This document shows, piece after piece, positions 18,362-28,061 of a DNA stretch of 36,338 nucleotides. How positions within the stretch are numbered: position 1 is the first letter of the stretch; the number at the start of each line of letters is the position of its first letter. Below the pieces are notes generated by a model that was not told the DNA's origin, did no database searches, and was given only the letters and a program-made list of their open reading frames with translations. Where the stretch lies: NCBI GenBank assembly GCA_002162815.1, contig MAAT01000026.1, forward strand, positions 1 through 36,338, read 5' to 3'. The DNA comes from Gammaproteobacteria bacterium 53_120_T64 (GTDB lineage: Bacteria; Pseudomonadota; Gammaproteobacteria; Pseudomonadales; Porticoccaceae). The translations under genes were made by a program, and so were the position numbers.

Positions 18362-18540
18362 AATGCCGGGTGGTCATTCATCAGGCTTATCGACACTTCA
18401 TCAGCCCCTGCATTGTAAACTCAAACTCAAGTAACTAAGACAATCAACAAGCCGCTGAGATGCGACCTTCAATCAAACGGATTGTTTATCGGCAAAATTC
18501 ATGCTCCTTATATTGATCAAGTATGACAAATGGATATGTT

Positions 18541-20553
18541 ATGATTAAAATCGACATGAACTATTTGAAATCAGCTATATCAACCGGTACTAGACCGTCG
18601 CTACTCGCTTGCTTTGCCAGCTTTATTCTTTTGACCCAAAATGTAGGGGCAAATGACGCTAGGTCTTATTCCGAGAGCGATTTTTTTGAGCCCATACCCA
18701 GTGTCGAGGCCGCTACACGGCACAGCACCCCGCTATCTCATACCCCGGCATCGGTCACCGTCATCACTCGTGACATGATTAATGCCCTGCCCTCTAACAA
18801 TTTCATCGACATCCTCAAATTGGTCCCGGGTTTCCAGGTTTTTTTCGCCAACGGCTCCATCCAAGCCGTCACTGTCAACGGACAAAACGACCGCTTCCCA
18901 AAACGCTTGGAAATTCGCATTGACGGGCGCTCGGTTTACACCCCTATTAACTCCTCTGTTTCCTGGGAGTCTCTTGGCCTGACTATCGACGATATCAGCG
19001 GTATGGAGGTGGTAAGGGGCTCCAATATTGCCGTTTACGGCGCCAATGCCGCCCACGGTGCCATCAACATATTGACCCGTGATCCATTGACCGAAAGTGG
19101 CAGTGAAATCAGCTATACCACGGGTGACTGGAATACTCACAACGTCAATGTGCGTCACGCCTTTAAAAACGGTGGTGCCGCCTATACGCTGAGAACACAT
19201 TATCGTGAGAATCAAGGCTTTGATGATCTCGACGACCAAAGCCACGTCGACAGCGCCGCTCTACAGGGTGTTTATACGCCGTCCCCAGAGGATGAGTTTC
19301 AGTGGGACTTTGGCTATAGCAGCGGCAGTTTTGGCTTCGGTGATGGCGACCACGCCGAGGAATTTGCCGACGAAGAGGTCGATACACAGTGGCTTTCTTT
19401 CGCTTGGCGGCGTCTAGCGGGAAGCCACACCATTAAGCTACGCTCCTCGGCCAACCTTGGCACCTACGACCGCAGTCGCCTGAGACCGCTAACCGAGGTG
19501 CTCGGTGTCAGTCTTGGCGAACTGACGGCGGCCTTCCCCGGCGAGCCCGATCAACTGATCGAAACCGAAGAGGGTCGACGTGAATATGAGCAGTATGATG
19601 TTGAGCTGGAAGACCATATCGCTCTCGATGGTGGCAGTAACTTTCTTTGGGGTGTGGGTCTACGCCACCAAAAATTAACCGCCCCCGCCGAGTTCAGCAG
19701 CAAGTCCAGCTCTAATGAATCCGTGTATTTCTTTTTCAGTAATATCGACTGGCGCTTTAATGATACTTGGGAGGCACACCTCGGTTTTTTGACAGAAAAG
19801 CACGGTTCAGAAGATGGCAAGATATCACCTCGCCTATCCATTAATTACCACCCCAGTAAGACCCAGCACTTTCGAGTCAGTGGCAGCCTCGCCTACCGCC
19901 AACCCTCGCTTTATGAGAAAGATCGCGTCATTCAAATCAAGCTGAGCTCGGGCACCGTCATCGACTTGGCGTATATTGCCGACCCGGATCTTGGCTCCGA
20001 AAAATTTGAAACCTATGAGTTTGCCTACCTCGGCTATTGGTTTAACCAGCGCCTGAGTGTTGATTACCGGCTGTTTCGTGAATATCTCGAGGACGCGATC
20101 CGCTATATCAAGCACCCCTACAACGATATTAACGGTAAATTTCGTCAACTTGAAAGTACCGATAGCATCGACATCAGTGGCTATGAGACCCAAATTCAAT
20201 GGCGCCCCGATAACAGCTGGTTAATGTCGGCCCAATATTACAATAGCCGCGTGCTGCTCAGTACGCGCTCAGCCAAGCACATCGCCAGCTTACTCGTCAG
20301 TAAACAGCTCGCCTATAACTGGCAAGTCAGCGGGGCTTTTTATCATCAATCATCGATCAGCTGGCGCAGGGGCACCGATGTTCCGAGCTGGCACCGCTAC
20401 GATGTAAAGGTCAGCAAGGAGTGGCGAGTCAATTCGGCGACCATAAATCTTGCCCTGATTGTTCAGAATCTCACGGATGAAGCCTACATCGAATACCAGG
20501 CCGGCAACTTATTTGAGCAAACCACCTTGCTAAGTCTCAAGGTCAACTTCTAA
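18541..20553 (+). CDS. TonB-dependent outer-membrane receptor
   Basis: This roughly 670-residue outer-membrane receptor would import a scarce nutrient using TonB energy. A signal peptide (LLACFASFILLTQNVGANDA) is followed by a TonB plug domain: TPASVTVITRDMINALP, then FIDILKLVPGFQV, IRIDGRSVY and VVRGSNIAVYGANAAHGAIN. The rest is a beta-barrel with alternating aromatic strands and a terminal Phe (LKVNF), as needed for barrel assembly. The start at 18541 is preferred because GGA lies upstream; an in-frame ATG at 18523 adds six residues. No siderophore, vitamin or TonB-ExbBD genes are nearby, so the ligand cannot be assigned. Confidence 0.93.
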   Translation: MIKIDMNYLKSAISTGTRPSLLACFASFILLTQNVGANDARSYSESDFFEPIPSVEAATRHSTPLSHTPASVTVITRDMINALPSNNFIDILKLVPGFQVFFANGSIQAVTVNGQNDRFPKRLEIRIDGRSVYTPINSSVSWESLGLTIDDISGMEVVRGSNIAVYGANAAHGAINILTRDPLTESGSEISYTTGDWNTHNVNVRHAFKNGGAAYTLRTHYRENQGFDDLDDQSHVDSAALQGVYTPSPEDEFQWDFGYSSGSFGFGDGDHAEEFADEEVDTQWLSFAWRRLAGSHTIKLRSSANLGTYDRSRLRPLTEVLGVSLGELTAAFPGEPDQLIETEEGRREYEQYDVELEDHIALDGGSNFLWGVGLRHQKLTAPAEFSSKSSSNESVYFFFSNIDWRFNDTWEAHLGFLTEKHGSEDGKISPRLSINYHPSKTQHFRVSGSLAYRQPSLYEKDRVIQIKLSSGTVIDLAYIADPDLGSEKFETYEFAYLGYWFNQRLSVDYRLFREYLEDAIRYIKHPYNDINGKFRQLESTDSIDISGYETQIQWRPDNSWLMSAQYYNSRVLLSTRSAKHIASLLVSKQLAYNWQVSGAFYHQSSISWRRGTDVPSWHRYDVKVSKEWRVNSATINLALIVQNLTDEAYIEYQAGNLFEQTTLLSLKVNF

Positions 20554-20615
20554 GATCGCCCAAGAGCTATTCACCTTTACACGGTTATAAGCCTGCCAAA
20601 CACCTTGTCTTTAAC

Positions 20616-20645
20616 ATTCCCGCTCAGCGATAACTGAGCGGGAAT
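20616..20645. terminator. Bidirectional terminator between TonB receptor and glcB
   Basis: ATTCCCGCTCAG (20616-20627) and CTGAGCGGGAAT (20634-20645) are exact reverse complements around a 6-base loop. They sit between convergent genes, as expected for a shared terminator. Confidence 0.8.
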
Positions 20646-20663
20646 TCAATCTAAGCCGACAAT

Positions 20664-22835
20664 CTAAGCCGACAATTTGGCGCGACGACGCATGCGGTGC
20701 AACACCGGCTCGGTATAACCGCTGGGCTGCTCACTGCCTTTGAAGACCAATTCACAGGCGGCCTGAAAAGCAATGTTAGCGTCAAAATCAGCGGCCATAC
20801 TTTGGTAGACCGGGTCATTGGCATTTTGACCATCTACCACCACGGCCATCTTCTTCAATACCGCCAATACCTGTGCTTCGGAGCAAATTTTGTGGTGTAG
20901 CCAGTTGGCAATATGCTGGCTGGAGATCCGCAGGGTTGCCCGGTCTTCCATCAAACCGACGTGATTGATGTCCGGTACTTTCGAACAACCCACACCCTGA
21001 TCAATCCAGCGCACCACGTAACCCAGTATGCCCTGGGCGTTATTTTCCAACTCGCGCTCAATATCGTCAGCCGACAACTGAATATCACCCAGCAGTGGAA
21101 TGGTCAGAATATCGTCAAGGTTGGCGCGGGGCTGCCCAATCAGCTCTTGCTGGCGTGCCGCAACATTGACTTGGTGATAGTGCATCACGTGCAAACTGGC
21201 CGCCGTCGGTGATGGTACCCAGGCACAGTTGGCTCCGGCCTTGGGATGGGCAATTTTTTGCGTCATCATATTGGCCATCAAATCCGGCATCGCCCACATG
21301 CCCTTGCCGATTTGCGCCTTGCCACTCAAGCCACACGCTAGGCCAACATCGACATTCCAATCTTCGTAGGCATTGATCCAAGCCTGCTGTTTCATCAAGC
21401 CCTTGGGCACCATTGGGCCTGCGGCCATGCTGGTGTGTATTTCATCGCCGGTGCGGTCGAGAAAGCCGGTGTTAATGAAAATCACCCGGTCACTGGCCTC
21501 GCGAATACAGGCCTGTAAATTGACCGTGGTGCGGCGCTCTTCATCCATAATGCCAATTTTCAGCGTGCGCTCGGCCATTCCCAGCGCCTGCTCGATACGG
21601 GCAAATAATTGCACCGTAAAGGCCACTTCCTCGGGACCGTGCATTTTTGGCTTAACGATGTAAACACTGCCGGTGCGTGAATTTTGGTAGGGGCTATTAC
21701 CCTGTAAATCGTGTAGGGCAATCAATGATGTAATCACGCCATCCATAATGCCTTCTGGCACTTCTTTACCACCGTCATAAAGGATGGCATCGCTGGTCAT
21801 CAAATGGCCAACATTGCGGATCAACAGTAAGCTGCGGCCCGGTAGGGTCACCTCACTACCGTCGAGAGCGCTAAACACCCGATCGGCATTCAGCGTACGG
21901 CGGAGCGTTTTCCCGCCCTTATCAAAGGAATCGCAGAGGTCGCCCTTCATCAGCCCCAGCCAATTGCTATAGGCACTGCACTTATCTTCGGCATCGACGG
22001 TGGCGACGGAATCCTCGCAATCTTGAATCGTACTGATCGCCGACTCGAGGTATAAATCCTTAATACCGGCGGCGTCATCGCGACCCACAGGGTGCTCCGC
22101 ATCGAATTGAATTTCGATATGTAGGCCATTATTCTTGAGCAGAATACTGTCTGGTTTTTTCGTATCACCCAAATAGCCGAGCAACTTTTCGGTATCCTTG
22201 AGAGTGGCCACATCGCCACACTTTAGCGTCACACTAAGAGCGCCATTGTCTATGCAATAAGCTACCGCATCGTGATGAGAGCCGCTCAGTAAAGGCGCGC
22301 TTTGGTCGAGCAGGTCGCGACCGTAGGCGATCACTTTGGCGCCGCGCACGGCGTTATAGCCCGGACCTTTATCAGCCCCACCCTCTTCACTAATAACGTC
22401 ATTGCCGTAGAGTGCGTCGTACAGGCTACCCCAGCGAGCATTGGCCGCATTCAGGGAATAGCGCGCATTGGTGATGGGAACCACCAGCTGCGGACCGGCA
22501 ATGGCGCAAATCTCCGCGTCAACATTTTCGGTGGTAATCGAAAAGCTTTCAGCTGGCGCTACTAAATAGCCAATGTCTTGTAAAAACTGCCGATAGGCGC
22601 AAGCATCGTGAGGCTGATCCGCGCGCTCTGTGTGCCACTGGTTAAGTTGCTCCTGGAAGCGCTCGCGAATTGCCAGCAACTCGACATTGCGTGGCCCTAG
22701 GTCATTGAGAATGGACTCAAAGTCCGCCCAAAACTTGTCGCTAGCAAGCCCCGTACCCGGAATGACCTGCTCGTTAACAAGTTGGTAAAGTTCGCTGGCG
22801 ACCTGTAATCCGCCAATCTGGATTCGTTCATTCAT
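20664..22835 (-). CDS. glcB: Malate synthase G
   Basis: This enzyme condenses glyoxylate with acetyl-CoA to make malate, the second step of glyoxylate and glycolate use. With the start at 22835 ([13 protein letters not shown]) it is 723 residues, the same length as E. coli GlcB. A longer reading from 22898 adds 21 residues unlike the family. Key residues appear at the expected places: R340 in [11 protein letters not shown]432 in [11 protein letters not shown]460 in [10 protein letters not shown]617 in [10 protein letters not shown] and D631 in [11 protein letters not shown] LysR regulator lies upstream on the same strand (166-bp gap). No isocitrate lyase or glycolate oxidase gene is in the window. 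Confidence 0.98.
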   Translation of the reverse strand: MNERIQIGGLQVASELYQLVNEQVIPGTGLASDKFWADFESILNDLGPRNVELLAIRERFQEQLNQWHTERADQPHDACAYRQFLQDIGYLVAPAESFSITTENVDAEICAIAGPQLVVPITNARYSLNAANARWGSLYDALYGNDVISEEGGADKGPGYNAVRGAKVIAYGRDLLDQSAPLLSGSHHDAVAYCIDNGALSVTLKCGDVATLKDTEKLLGYLGDTKKPDSILLKNNGLHIEIQFDAEHPVGRDDAAGIKDLYLESAISTIQDCEDSVATVDAEDKCSAYSNWLGLMKGDLCDSFDKGGKTLRRTLNADRVFSALDGSEVTLPGRSLLLIRNVGHLMTSDAILYDGGKEVPEGIMDGVITSLIALHDLQGNSPYQNSRTGSVYIVKPKMHGPEEVAFTVQLFARIEQALGMAERTLKIGIMDEERRTTVNLQACIREASDRVIFINTGFLDRTGDEIHTSMAAGPMVPKGLMKQQAWINAYEDWNVDVGLACGLSGKAQIGKGMWAMPDLMANMMTQKIAHPKAGANCAWVPSPTAASLHVMHYHQVNVAARQQELIGQPRANLDDILTIPLLGDIQLSADDIERELENNAQGILGYVVRWIDQGVGCSKVPDINHVGLMEDRATLRISSQHIANWLHHKICSEAQVLAVLKKMAVVVDGQNANDPVYQSMAADFDANIAFQAACELVFKGSEQPSGYTEPVLHRMRRRAKLSA

Positions 22836-23001
22836 GGGCTGCACTCTCAAAGTTGGTTCGTGACACAACGGTCGTTTGCAAAACAAGGGGGTTCGCAAAG
22901 AAAATTTACGAAGGTGACGCTCGCAAAGGGGCTGGTATCAACACCCCTACGACAAGCTGTATTCTAGTCCCGGACAGGGTGATTTATCTAATTTATCGTT
23001 T

Positions 23002-23991
23002 TTATTCTCGGTATTCACCACAGCTATTAACATCGCTATCTGAGCTCTCGAGCGATGCCTGTCGACGGGCAATATCTGCCAATAGGCGGCGTATCCATTG
23101 GTGTTCTGAATTGTGCTGTAGCAGGGGGCTCCAGGCCATTTTTAGAGAAAAGCTGGGAATCTTAAAGGGTGGTGCGCGCAAGGCAATACGCGGGTTACTC
23201 AATTGCAGGCGCGCCAATCGGGTTGGAATCGTCACGATCAGATCCGGCTGCTGGGCGAGTTGGGCCGCAACCTGGTAATGGCGAGTGAAAACGGCGATAT
23301 GGCGGGTTTTACCAATGTTTTTTAGAGCTTCATCGACCCGGCCAACACGCTGGGCATCGCGTGGGTTCATACCCACACTGGCACCCATTCCGGTTTTACT
23401 GACCCAGACATGGCGACCGAGTAGGTAGTTGCCCAAGCTAAACTCTTTGAGCAGAGGATTGTCGACGCTGAGTAAGCACGAGAAATCATCTTCCCAAACG
23501 GTCAGCTGGTGAAAGGATTGGGGCATCTCGTCAAAACGATTCAACAACATATCGACTCGGCCCTGCTCGACATCCTGCAGGCGGACATCACTCGGTGTCA
23601 GAATATCGAGAGTAATGCCCGGCGCTAAACGGGACAGTTCGCTAAGCAGCGGCGCTATCAGCGTCGACTCCGCATAGTCACTGGCCATAATGCGAAAGAC
23701 TCTCTTTGCGGTCAGCGCATCGAAGTCTTTCTGGGGCTGCACGGCGCGATCAATATTGGCGAGGATATCCCGCACCTGGGGCTGTAGCTCCAAGGCCCGC
23801 TGAGTCGGACTCATACCATCACTGGTGCGAATCAATAATGGGTCTTCAAACAAATCACGTAATCGTCGCAGACCATTGCTCATGGCGGGCTGGGTAATAC
23901 CCAACTGTGCGGCCGACTTGGTGACATTGCGCTCGTGCAGGAGCACATCAAGGTAGACCAGCAGGTTCAAATCTATACGGCGAATATTCAT
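23002..23991 (-). CDS. LysR-family transcriptional regulator
   Basis: This is a 329-residue LTTR. The N-terminal winged HTH (about 1-60) is IDLNLLVYLDVLLHERNVTK then AAQLGITQPAMSNGLRRLR, typical of the NodD/LinR-like sub-group. The effector domain begins around residue 90 (RVFRIMASDYAE). The start at ATG 23991 (MNIRRIDLNLL) is the family-like one; an upstream in-frame start at 24012 adds seven residues. It precedes glcB on the same strand and could regulate it, although LysR genes usually control divergent neighbours. The divergent side here is a 700-bp region without a gene. Confidence 0.92.
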   Translation of the reverse strand: MNIRRIDLNLLVYLDVLLHERNVTKSAAQLGITQPAMSNGLRRLRDLFEDPLLIRTSDGMSPTQRALELQPQVRDILANIDRAVQPQKDFDALTAKRVFRIMASDYAESTLIAPLLSELSRLAPGITLDILTPSDVRLQDVEQGRVDMLLNRFDEMPQSFHQLTVWEDDFSCLLSVDNPLLKEFSLGNYLLGRHVWVSKTGMGASVGMNPRDAQRVGRVDEALKNIGKTRHIAVFTRHYQVAAQLAQQPDLIVTIPTRLARLQLSNPRIALRAPPFKIPSFSLKMAWSPLLQHNSEHQWIRRLLADIARRQASLESSDSDVNSCGEYRE

Positions 23992-24717
23992 AGTATTAAT
24001 CACATGGCGCAAAGGAATAATCTAGGCGAATTATGCCACGGAGCAGAAGCCAGCTCCATGTTGCTGCCTCACCGTTCGAACCTTGTATTTCATTCTTTTG
24101 ATTCTTTTGATTATGGATGCTCAACGCGATAAATAAGGGTTTCTGGGTAAAAGCCAAACGAGGCAAACCAATAGGCACTCACTATCGACGATATAGGCAC
24201 TTTTCGAAGCCTCAGACCAAACTCAAACTAGCCTGACACGCCTGCCGGCGACAACATCCTCGAAAGTCGCTGTAGCGCTAGCGAGCTCTGTGTGCGGGTA
24301 GGCTCTATCGACGCGGTTGATAGACAGCCCTAGCACCCTTTCTTTCGCCGGCAAGGCATCACTGTGTTGCTCGACGGGAAACCACCGTTACTGCGAGCGC
24401 TGCGAGAATACCGTCACGCGACGGCCCGCCACTGGCAATTTTACTTGCGGGCACGAGGCTATCGCCGAGCAAAAAGCGTTTGCTGTACCCCCTGCCACAG
24501 TCCCCGTCACGCTCATTAAACAGCTTATAAAACAACAGAGCAGCACCCAGCTAGCCTGTCCTTGATATCCGACTAAACGCAAATAAGAATTGTGAACTAG
24601 ACTATCCATGCTGGTTTTGAGGGAGTAGTAAATCGGGAGCTCCCCAGAAGATTGCGAGCTCTGCCGCTAGCGCCTTGGGCTTGAATTAATCCACACACCA
24701 AAAGGGAGTTTTATCAA
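23992..24717. other. Gene-poor 700-bp region between LysR gene and comF
   Basis: Short open frames occur on both strands, including a minus-strand frame at 24388-24609 with a hydrophobic, cysteine-containing stretch. None has a recognisable family or a clear ribosome site. In related bacteria a biotin gene (bioB) often lies next to comF; it is absent here. The region may hold promoters for the LysR gene and comF, or a decayed gene. Confidence 0.4.
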
Positions 24718-25509
24718 ATGGATTTAATACTGCCCCGTTTTCTAAGAGACATAAAGAAACCCATCCACACGACTCCTAGCTTGCGCTGGAAACGCGGACT
24801 CAAGACGGCCAGTGATCACTTGCTGCCCGGTGCCTGCCTGCTCTGTGGTCTGGGCGCCGCAGACGATATCGACCTCTGTACTGCCTGTGAACAAAGCCTG
24901 CCGCGATTAGGCTCCCACTGTGGTATTTGCGCCCAGCCTCTGACTCGTAGCGCCACCTGTGGTCGCTGCCTCAGAAAAAGGCCGAGCTTTAACACGGTTA
25001 AAGCTCCCCTGCTCTATCAATACCCCGTCGACCTGCTGTTGCAACGCTTTAAATTCAAGGGCCAGCTCGCCGCCGGTAAAGTACTGTCACAATTACTGGC
25101 AAGATATCTGAAGACACAAATCGGCAACGGCGATTGCTATCGGCCAGACCTACTTATTCCCGTACCCTTACACTGGAAAAAACGCTTTGCCCGTGGCTTT
25201 AACCAAAGCGAAGAAATTGCCCGCGAACTATCCCAGCAACTCAATATCAAATATTGCCGGCACGCCATAAAACGTATTCTCAACACGCCCGACCAACACC
25301 ACTTGTCACGCCATGCACGTCAACATCTGCCACTCAACACCTTTGCCCCAGGTCCAGCTAGCGGGCTACTGGCCGGTGCCCGCATTGCCCTCGTCGATGA
25401 CGTATTAACCACCGGTAGCACGGCACAAGCTCTGAGCCTACGACTCCTAAAAGAGGGGGCAATGTCGGTCGAAATTTGGCTACTGGCCCGTACACCACTG
25501 GATAATTAA
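24718..25509 (+). CDS. comF: ComF family protein (phosphoribosyltransferase-like)
   Basis: This 263-residue protein belongs to the ComF/GntX family, linked to DNA uptake and use of DNA as nutrient. The N-terminal zinc-binding part holds four CxxC pairs (C40/C43, C54/C57, C68/C71, C81/C84). The C-terminal type-I phosphoribosyltransferase domain carries LIPVPLHWKKRFARGFNQSE (about 146-165) and the PRPP loop VDDVLTTGST (226-235). GGGAG lies upstream of ATG 24718. It is followed after 44 bases by cysE on the same strand. Confidence 0.94.
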   Translation: MDLILPRFLRDIKKPIHTTPSLRWKRGLKTASDHLLPGACLLCGLGAADDIDLCTACEQSLPRLGSHCGICAQPLTRSATCGRCLRKRPSFNTVKAPLLYQYPVDLLLQRFKFKGQLAAGKVLSQLLARYLKTQIGNGDCYRPDLLIPVPLHWKKRFARGFNQSEEIARELSQQLNIKYCRHAIKRILNTPDQHHLSRHARQHLPLNTFAPGPASGLLAGARIALVDDVLTTGSTAQALSLRLLKEGAMSVEIWLLARTPLDN

Positions 25510-25553
25510 GCTGAGGATTCGGATAATGAGCGGCTGAAGACAATAGTGGATCG

Positions 25554-26378
25554 ATGATGACACCTGCAAAGCAAACACTCGCCAATCCCTGTAACGAGAG
25601 CCTCTGGCAACAGTTGGTCAAGGAGGTCTCCGTTACCGCCAGCCAAGAGCCGGTTCTCGCAGGTTTTTTGCACTCGACGATTTTGAATCATAACGACTTG
25701 GCAGCGGCGCTGAGCTTCCACCTCGCCAATAAATTGCACAGTGACATTACCCCGGCGCTACTGGTGCGCGAGGTGTTTGATGATGCCTTTAGCAGCGATC
25801 CGACCATCATCGATAAGGCACGCTGCGATATTATTGCCTTTTACGAGCGCGACTCCGCCAGTCACGACTTCTCCACGCCCTTCCTGTATTACAAAGGTTT
25901 TCACGCCCTCACCGCCTATCGGGTCGCCCACTGGCTGTGGCACAACCAACGGCGCCCGCTGGCACTGGTATTGCAAAATCGTATATCCGTGGTGCTCGGC
26001 GTCGACATTCACCCGGCCGCACAAATTGGCAAGGGCGTGATGTTTGACCACGCCACCGGTTTGGTAATCGGTGAAACGGCGGTGATCGAAGACTGTGTGT
26101 CAATCTTACAATCGGTAACCTTGGGCGGCACCGGCAAGGAGGGTGGCGACCGCCATCCCAAAGTCCGTCGCGGTGTCTTGATAGGTCCCGGCGCCAAGGT
26201 GCTAGGCAATATCGAAATTGGCGAGGGCTCAAAAATCGCTGCCGCCAGCGTGGTGTTGAAAGATGTGCCCGCCCACTCTATCGTCGCCGGCGTACCGGCA
26301 AAAGTAATCGGTTCAACCAGCGCTGACGATCCAGCGGAGAGGATGGATCACGGCCTTGAGGGCTGTGGTAATAACTGA
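25554..26378 (+). CDS. cysE: Serine O-acetyltransferase
   Basis: CysE makes O-acetylserine from serine and acetyl-CoA, the first step of cysteine synthesis. The 274-residue protein has the helical N-terminal domain (LWQQLVKEV...DIIAFYERDSA) and a C-terminal left-handed beta-helix of hexapeptide repeats. The catalytic segments DIHPAAQIGKG and MFDHATGLVIGETAVIED are present, as is the acetyl-CoA region LGGTGKEGGDRHPKV. Length matches the E. coli enzyme (273). Two tandem ATGs (25554, 25557) are possible starts. It is a full-length housekeeping-type SAT, not the shorter plant-like or Fe-S-linked form. Confidence 0.97.
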   Translation: MMTPAKQTLANPCNESLWQQLVKEVSVTASQEPVLAGFLHSTILNHNDLAAALSFHLANKLHSDITPALLVREVFDDAFSSDPTIIDKARCDIIAFYERDSASHDFSTPFLYYKGFHALTAYRVAHWLWHNQRRPLALVLQNRISVVLGVDIHPAAQIGKGVMFDHATGLVIGETAVIEDCVSILQSVTLGGTGKEGGDRHPKVRRGVLIGPGAKVLGNIEIGEGSKIAAASVVLKDVPAHSIVAGVPAKVIGSTSADDPAERMDHGLEGCGNN

Positions 26379-26415
26379 GGTTTAAATGTGTCGAAAAACA
26401 TCTCGGTCGCCGGCT

Positions 26416-27375
26416 TTAATCGGCAAAGGCGATAACCTCTGCAATATGCTCTGCCCCCATCAAATGCATTAACAGACGGTCGATACCCAGTGCCACACCC
26501 GCACAGGATGGCAGACCCGCCTCAAGGGCGGCTAGCAGTTTTTCATCGGCGAGCATTTCGGGCTTACCCATGGCTCTACGCTGTTGGTTGTCGCTCTGAA
26601 AGCGGCGCCGCTGCTCATCGGCATCGAGTAATTCAAAGTAGCCGTTTGCCAATTCGCTGCGGTCGAGAAACACCTCAAAACGCCGCGCTACGGTCACACC
26701 ACAAGCATCGACGCCCAGTTGCGCTAGAGCAGACATACATGCCGGATAGTCCTGTACAAAGACAACGCCAGGCGGCAAACGCGCCTCAATCTCAAAACTA
26801 AAAATAACATCTAGGCAAGTCGCTCGGCTCTCGTCACTCATATCTCGCTGGGCAACGTCACCCGCCAGCTCGGCCAAGGCAGCAAGGCTTGCCTGATGGG
26901 GATCGAGGTTCACTGTCGCCAAAAAAATATCGCGGTAGCTCACGCGCTGGGCAGTCTCATGACTCACACAAGCGACACTAACCAGCAAATCAGCAAGCTC
27001 TTCCATCAACTGGTTTTCGTCCCAGCCGGGGCGATACCACTCGAGTAGAGTGAATTCAGGATTGTGTCGATGCCCCCGATCACCGGCGCGGAAGGCTTTG
27101 GCCAGCGAGTAAATCGGCCCACAGCCCGTCGCCAACAGGCGTTTCATAAAGTATTCGGGGGAGGTTTGTAAATAACGCTGGGGCAGTTCGGTGTAGACAC
27201 TATCGAGATGGGGATCGCTCACCGTACGCGCACCGAGTACGGGGACGTCAACCTCGAGTACTCGACGCAAGGCGAAAAAATCTCGCACTTGCGCCAACAA
27301 TCGCGCCCTTTTGATCAGCGCATCATGCGATGCACTTGGTCGCCACTGAATCGGCACATCGCTATTATCCGACAC
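26416..27375 (-). CDS. epmA: EF-P lysine lysyltransferase EpmA
   Basis: EpmA (also PoxA, GenX, YjeA) is a lysyl-tRNA-synthetase-like enzyme without an anticodon-binding domain. It attaches (R)-beta-lysine to EF-P. The 319-residue protein contains the class II motifs: motif 1 around FFALRRVLEVDVPVL (33-47), motif 2 RAGDRGHRHNPEFTLLEW (96-113) and motif 3 GVALGIDRLLMHL (near 294-306). Length is close to the E. coli protein (325). It lies 86 bases downstream of efp on the same strand, so substrate and modifying enzyme are probably co-transcribed. Confidence 0.97.
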   Translation of the reverse strand: MSDNSDVPIQWRPSASHDALIKRARLLAQVRDFFALRRVLEVDVPVLGARTVSDPHLDSVYTELPQRYLQTSPEYFMKRLLATGCGPIYSLAKAFRAGDRGHRHNPEFTLLEWYRPGWDENQLMEELADLLVSVACVSHETAQRVSYRDIFLATVNLDPHQASLAALAELAGDVAQRDMSDESRATCLDVIFSFEIEARLPPGVVFVQDYPACMSALAQLGVDACGVTVARRFEVFLDRSELANGYFELLDADEQRRRFQSDNQQRRAMGKPEMLADEKLLAALEAGLPSCAGVALGIDRLLMHLMGAEHIAEVIAFAD

Positions 27376-27461
27376 GGTTCAGCGACACCCTACCTTTACG
27401 TATGATTTTTTGGACCGGCCGTTGCCGGGCAGAGCAGGCGGGGCACTAAAAATTTCACGGC

Positions 27462-28031
27462 TCACTTTTTGGCGCGGCCGATATACTCCCCGGTACGCGT
27501 GTCGACACTAACGAGTTCACCTTGGTTCAAAAACAAGGGGACCTTGATTACCGCACCGGTGCTCAAGGTCGCAGGCTTGGTGCCACCCTGGGCCGTATCG
27601 CCCTTAAGGCCAGGATCGGTCTCAGTAATTTCGAGGTCGACATGATTGGCCGCCGCCACCGCGAGGGGGGAACCGTTGTACAGGGTGACAACGCAGGTGT
27701 CCTGCTCACGTAACCAGAGCGCCGTGTCGCCAACGGAGGTTTTATCCGCCTGGTGCTGTTCGTAGGTATCGGGCTCCATAAAGTGCCAGTATTCACCGTC
27801 GTTATAGAGGTACTGCATATTTTGTTCGCTAACATCGGCCGCTTCGAGGCTTTCACCGGATTTAAAGGTGCGCTCCCAAACACGAGCTGTTTTCAGGTTT
27901 TTTAAGCGCACACGGCTAAAGGCTTGGCCCTTACCGGGTTTAACAAATTCATTGTCAATAATAGAGCAAGGGTCGCCGTCGAGCATGACTTTAAGACCGG
28001 AGCGAAATTCATTGGTAGAATAATTGGCCAT
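27462..28031 (-). CDS. efp: Translation elongation factor P
   Basis: EF-P relieves ribosome stalling at polyproline stretches. The protein is 189 residues with the three beta-barrel domains of the family. It starts [20 protein letters not shown]; the modified loop is VKPGKGQAF with K34 at the position that receives beta-lysine in E. coli. The C-terminal signature [20 protein letters not shown] is intact. GAGGTAATA lies before the ATG. It is adjacent to epmA (downstream) and epmB (divergent), so the local set supports the beta-lysine type of modification. EpmC, the hydroxylase, is not in the window. Confidence 0.98.
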   Translation of the reverse strand: MANYSTNEFRSGLKVMLDGDPCSIIDNEFVKPGKGQAFSRVRLKNLKTARVWERTFKSGESLEAADVSEQNMQYLYNDGEYWHFMEPDTYEQHQADKTSVGDTALWLREQDTCVVTLYNGSPLAVAAANHVDLEITETDPGLKGDTAQGGTKPATLSTGAVIKVPLFLNQGELVSVDTRTGEYIGRAKK

Positions 28032-28061
28032 TATTACCTCTTTACGTTTTCAGGGAGCATT

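Noticed and set aside
27924..28061. Upstream extension of the epmB frame into efp
   Set aside because: The extension is antisense to efp and is not present in EpmB proteins; the TTG at 28062 gives the family length.
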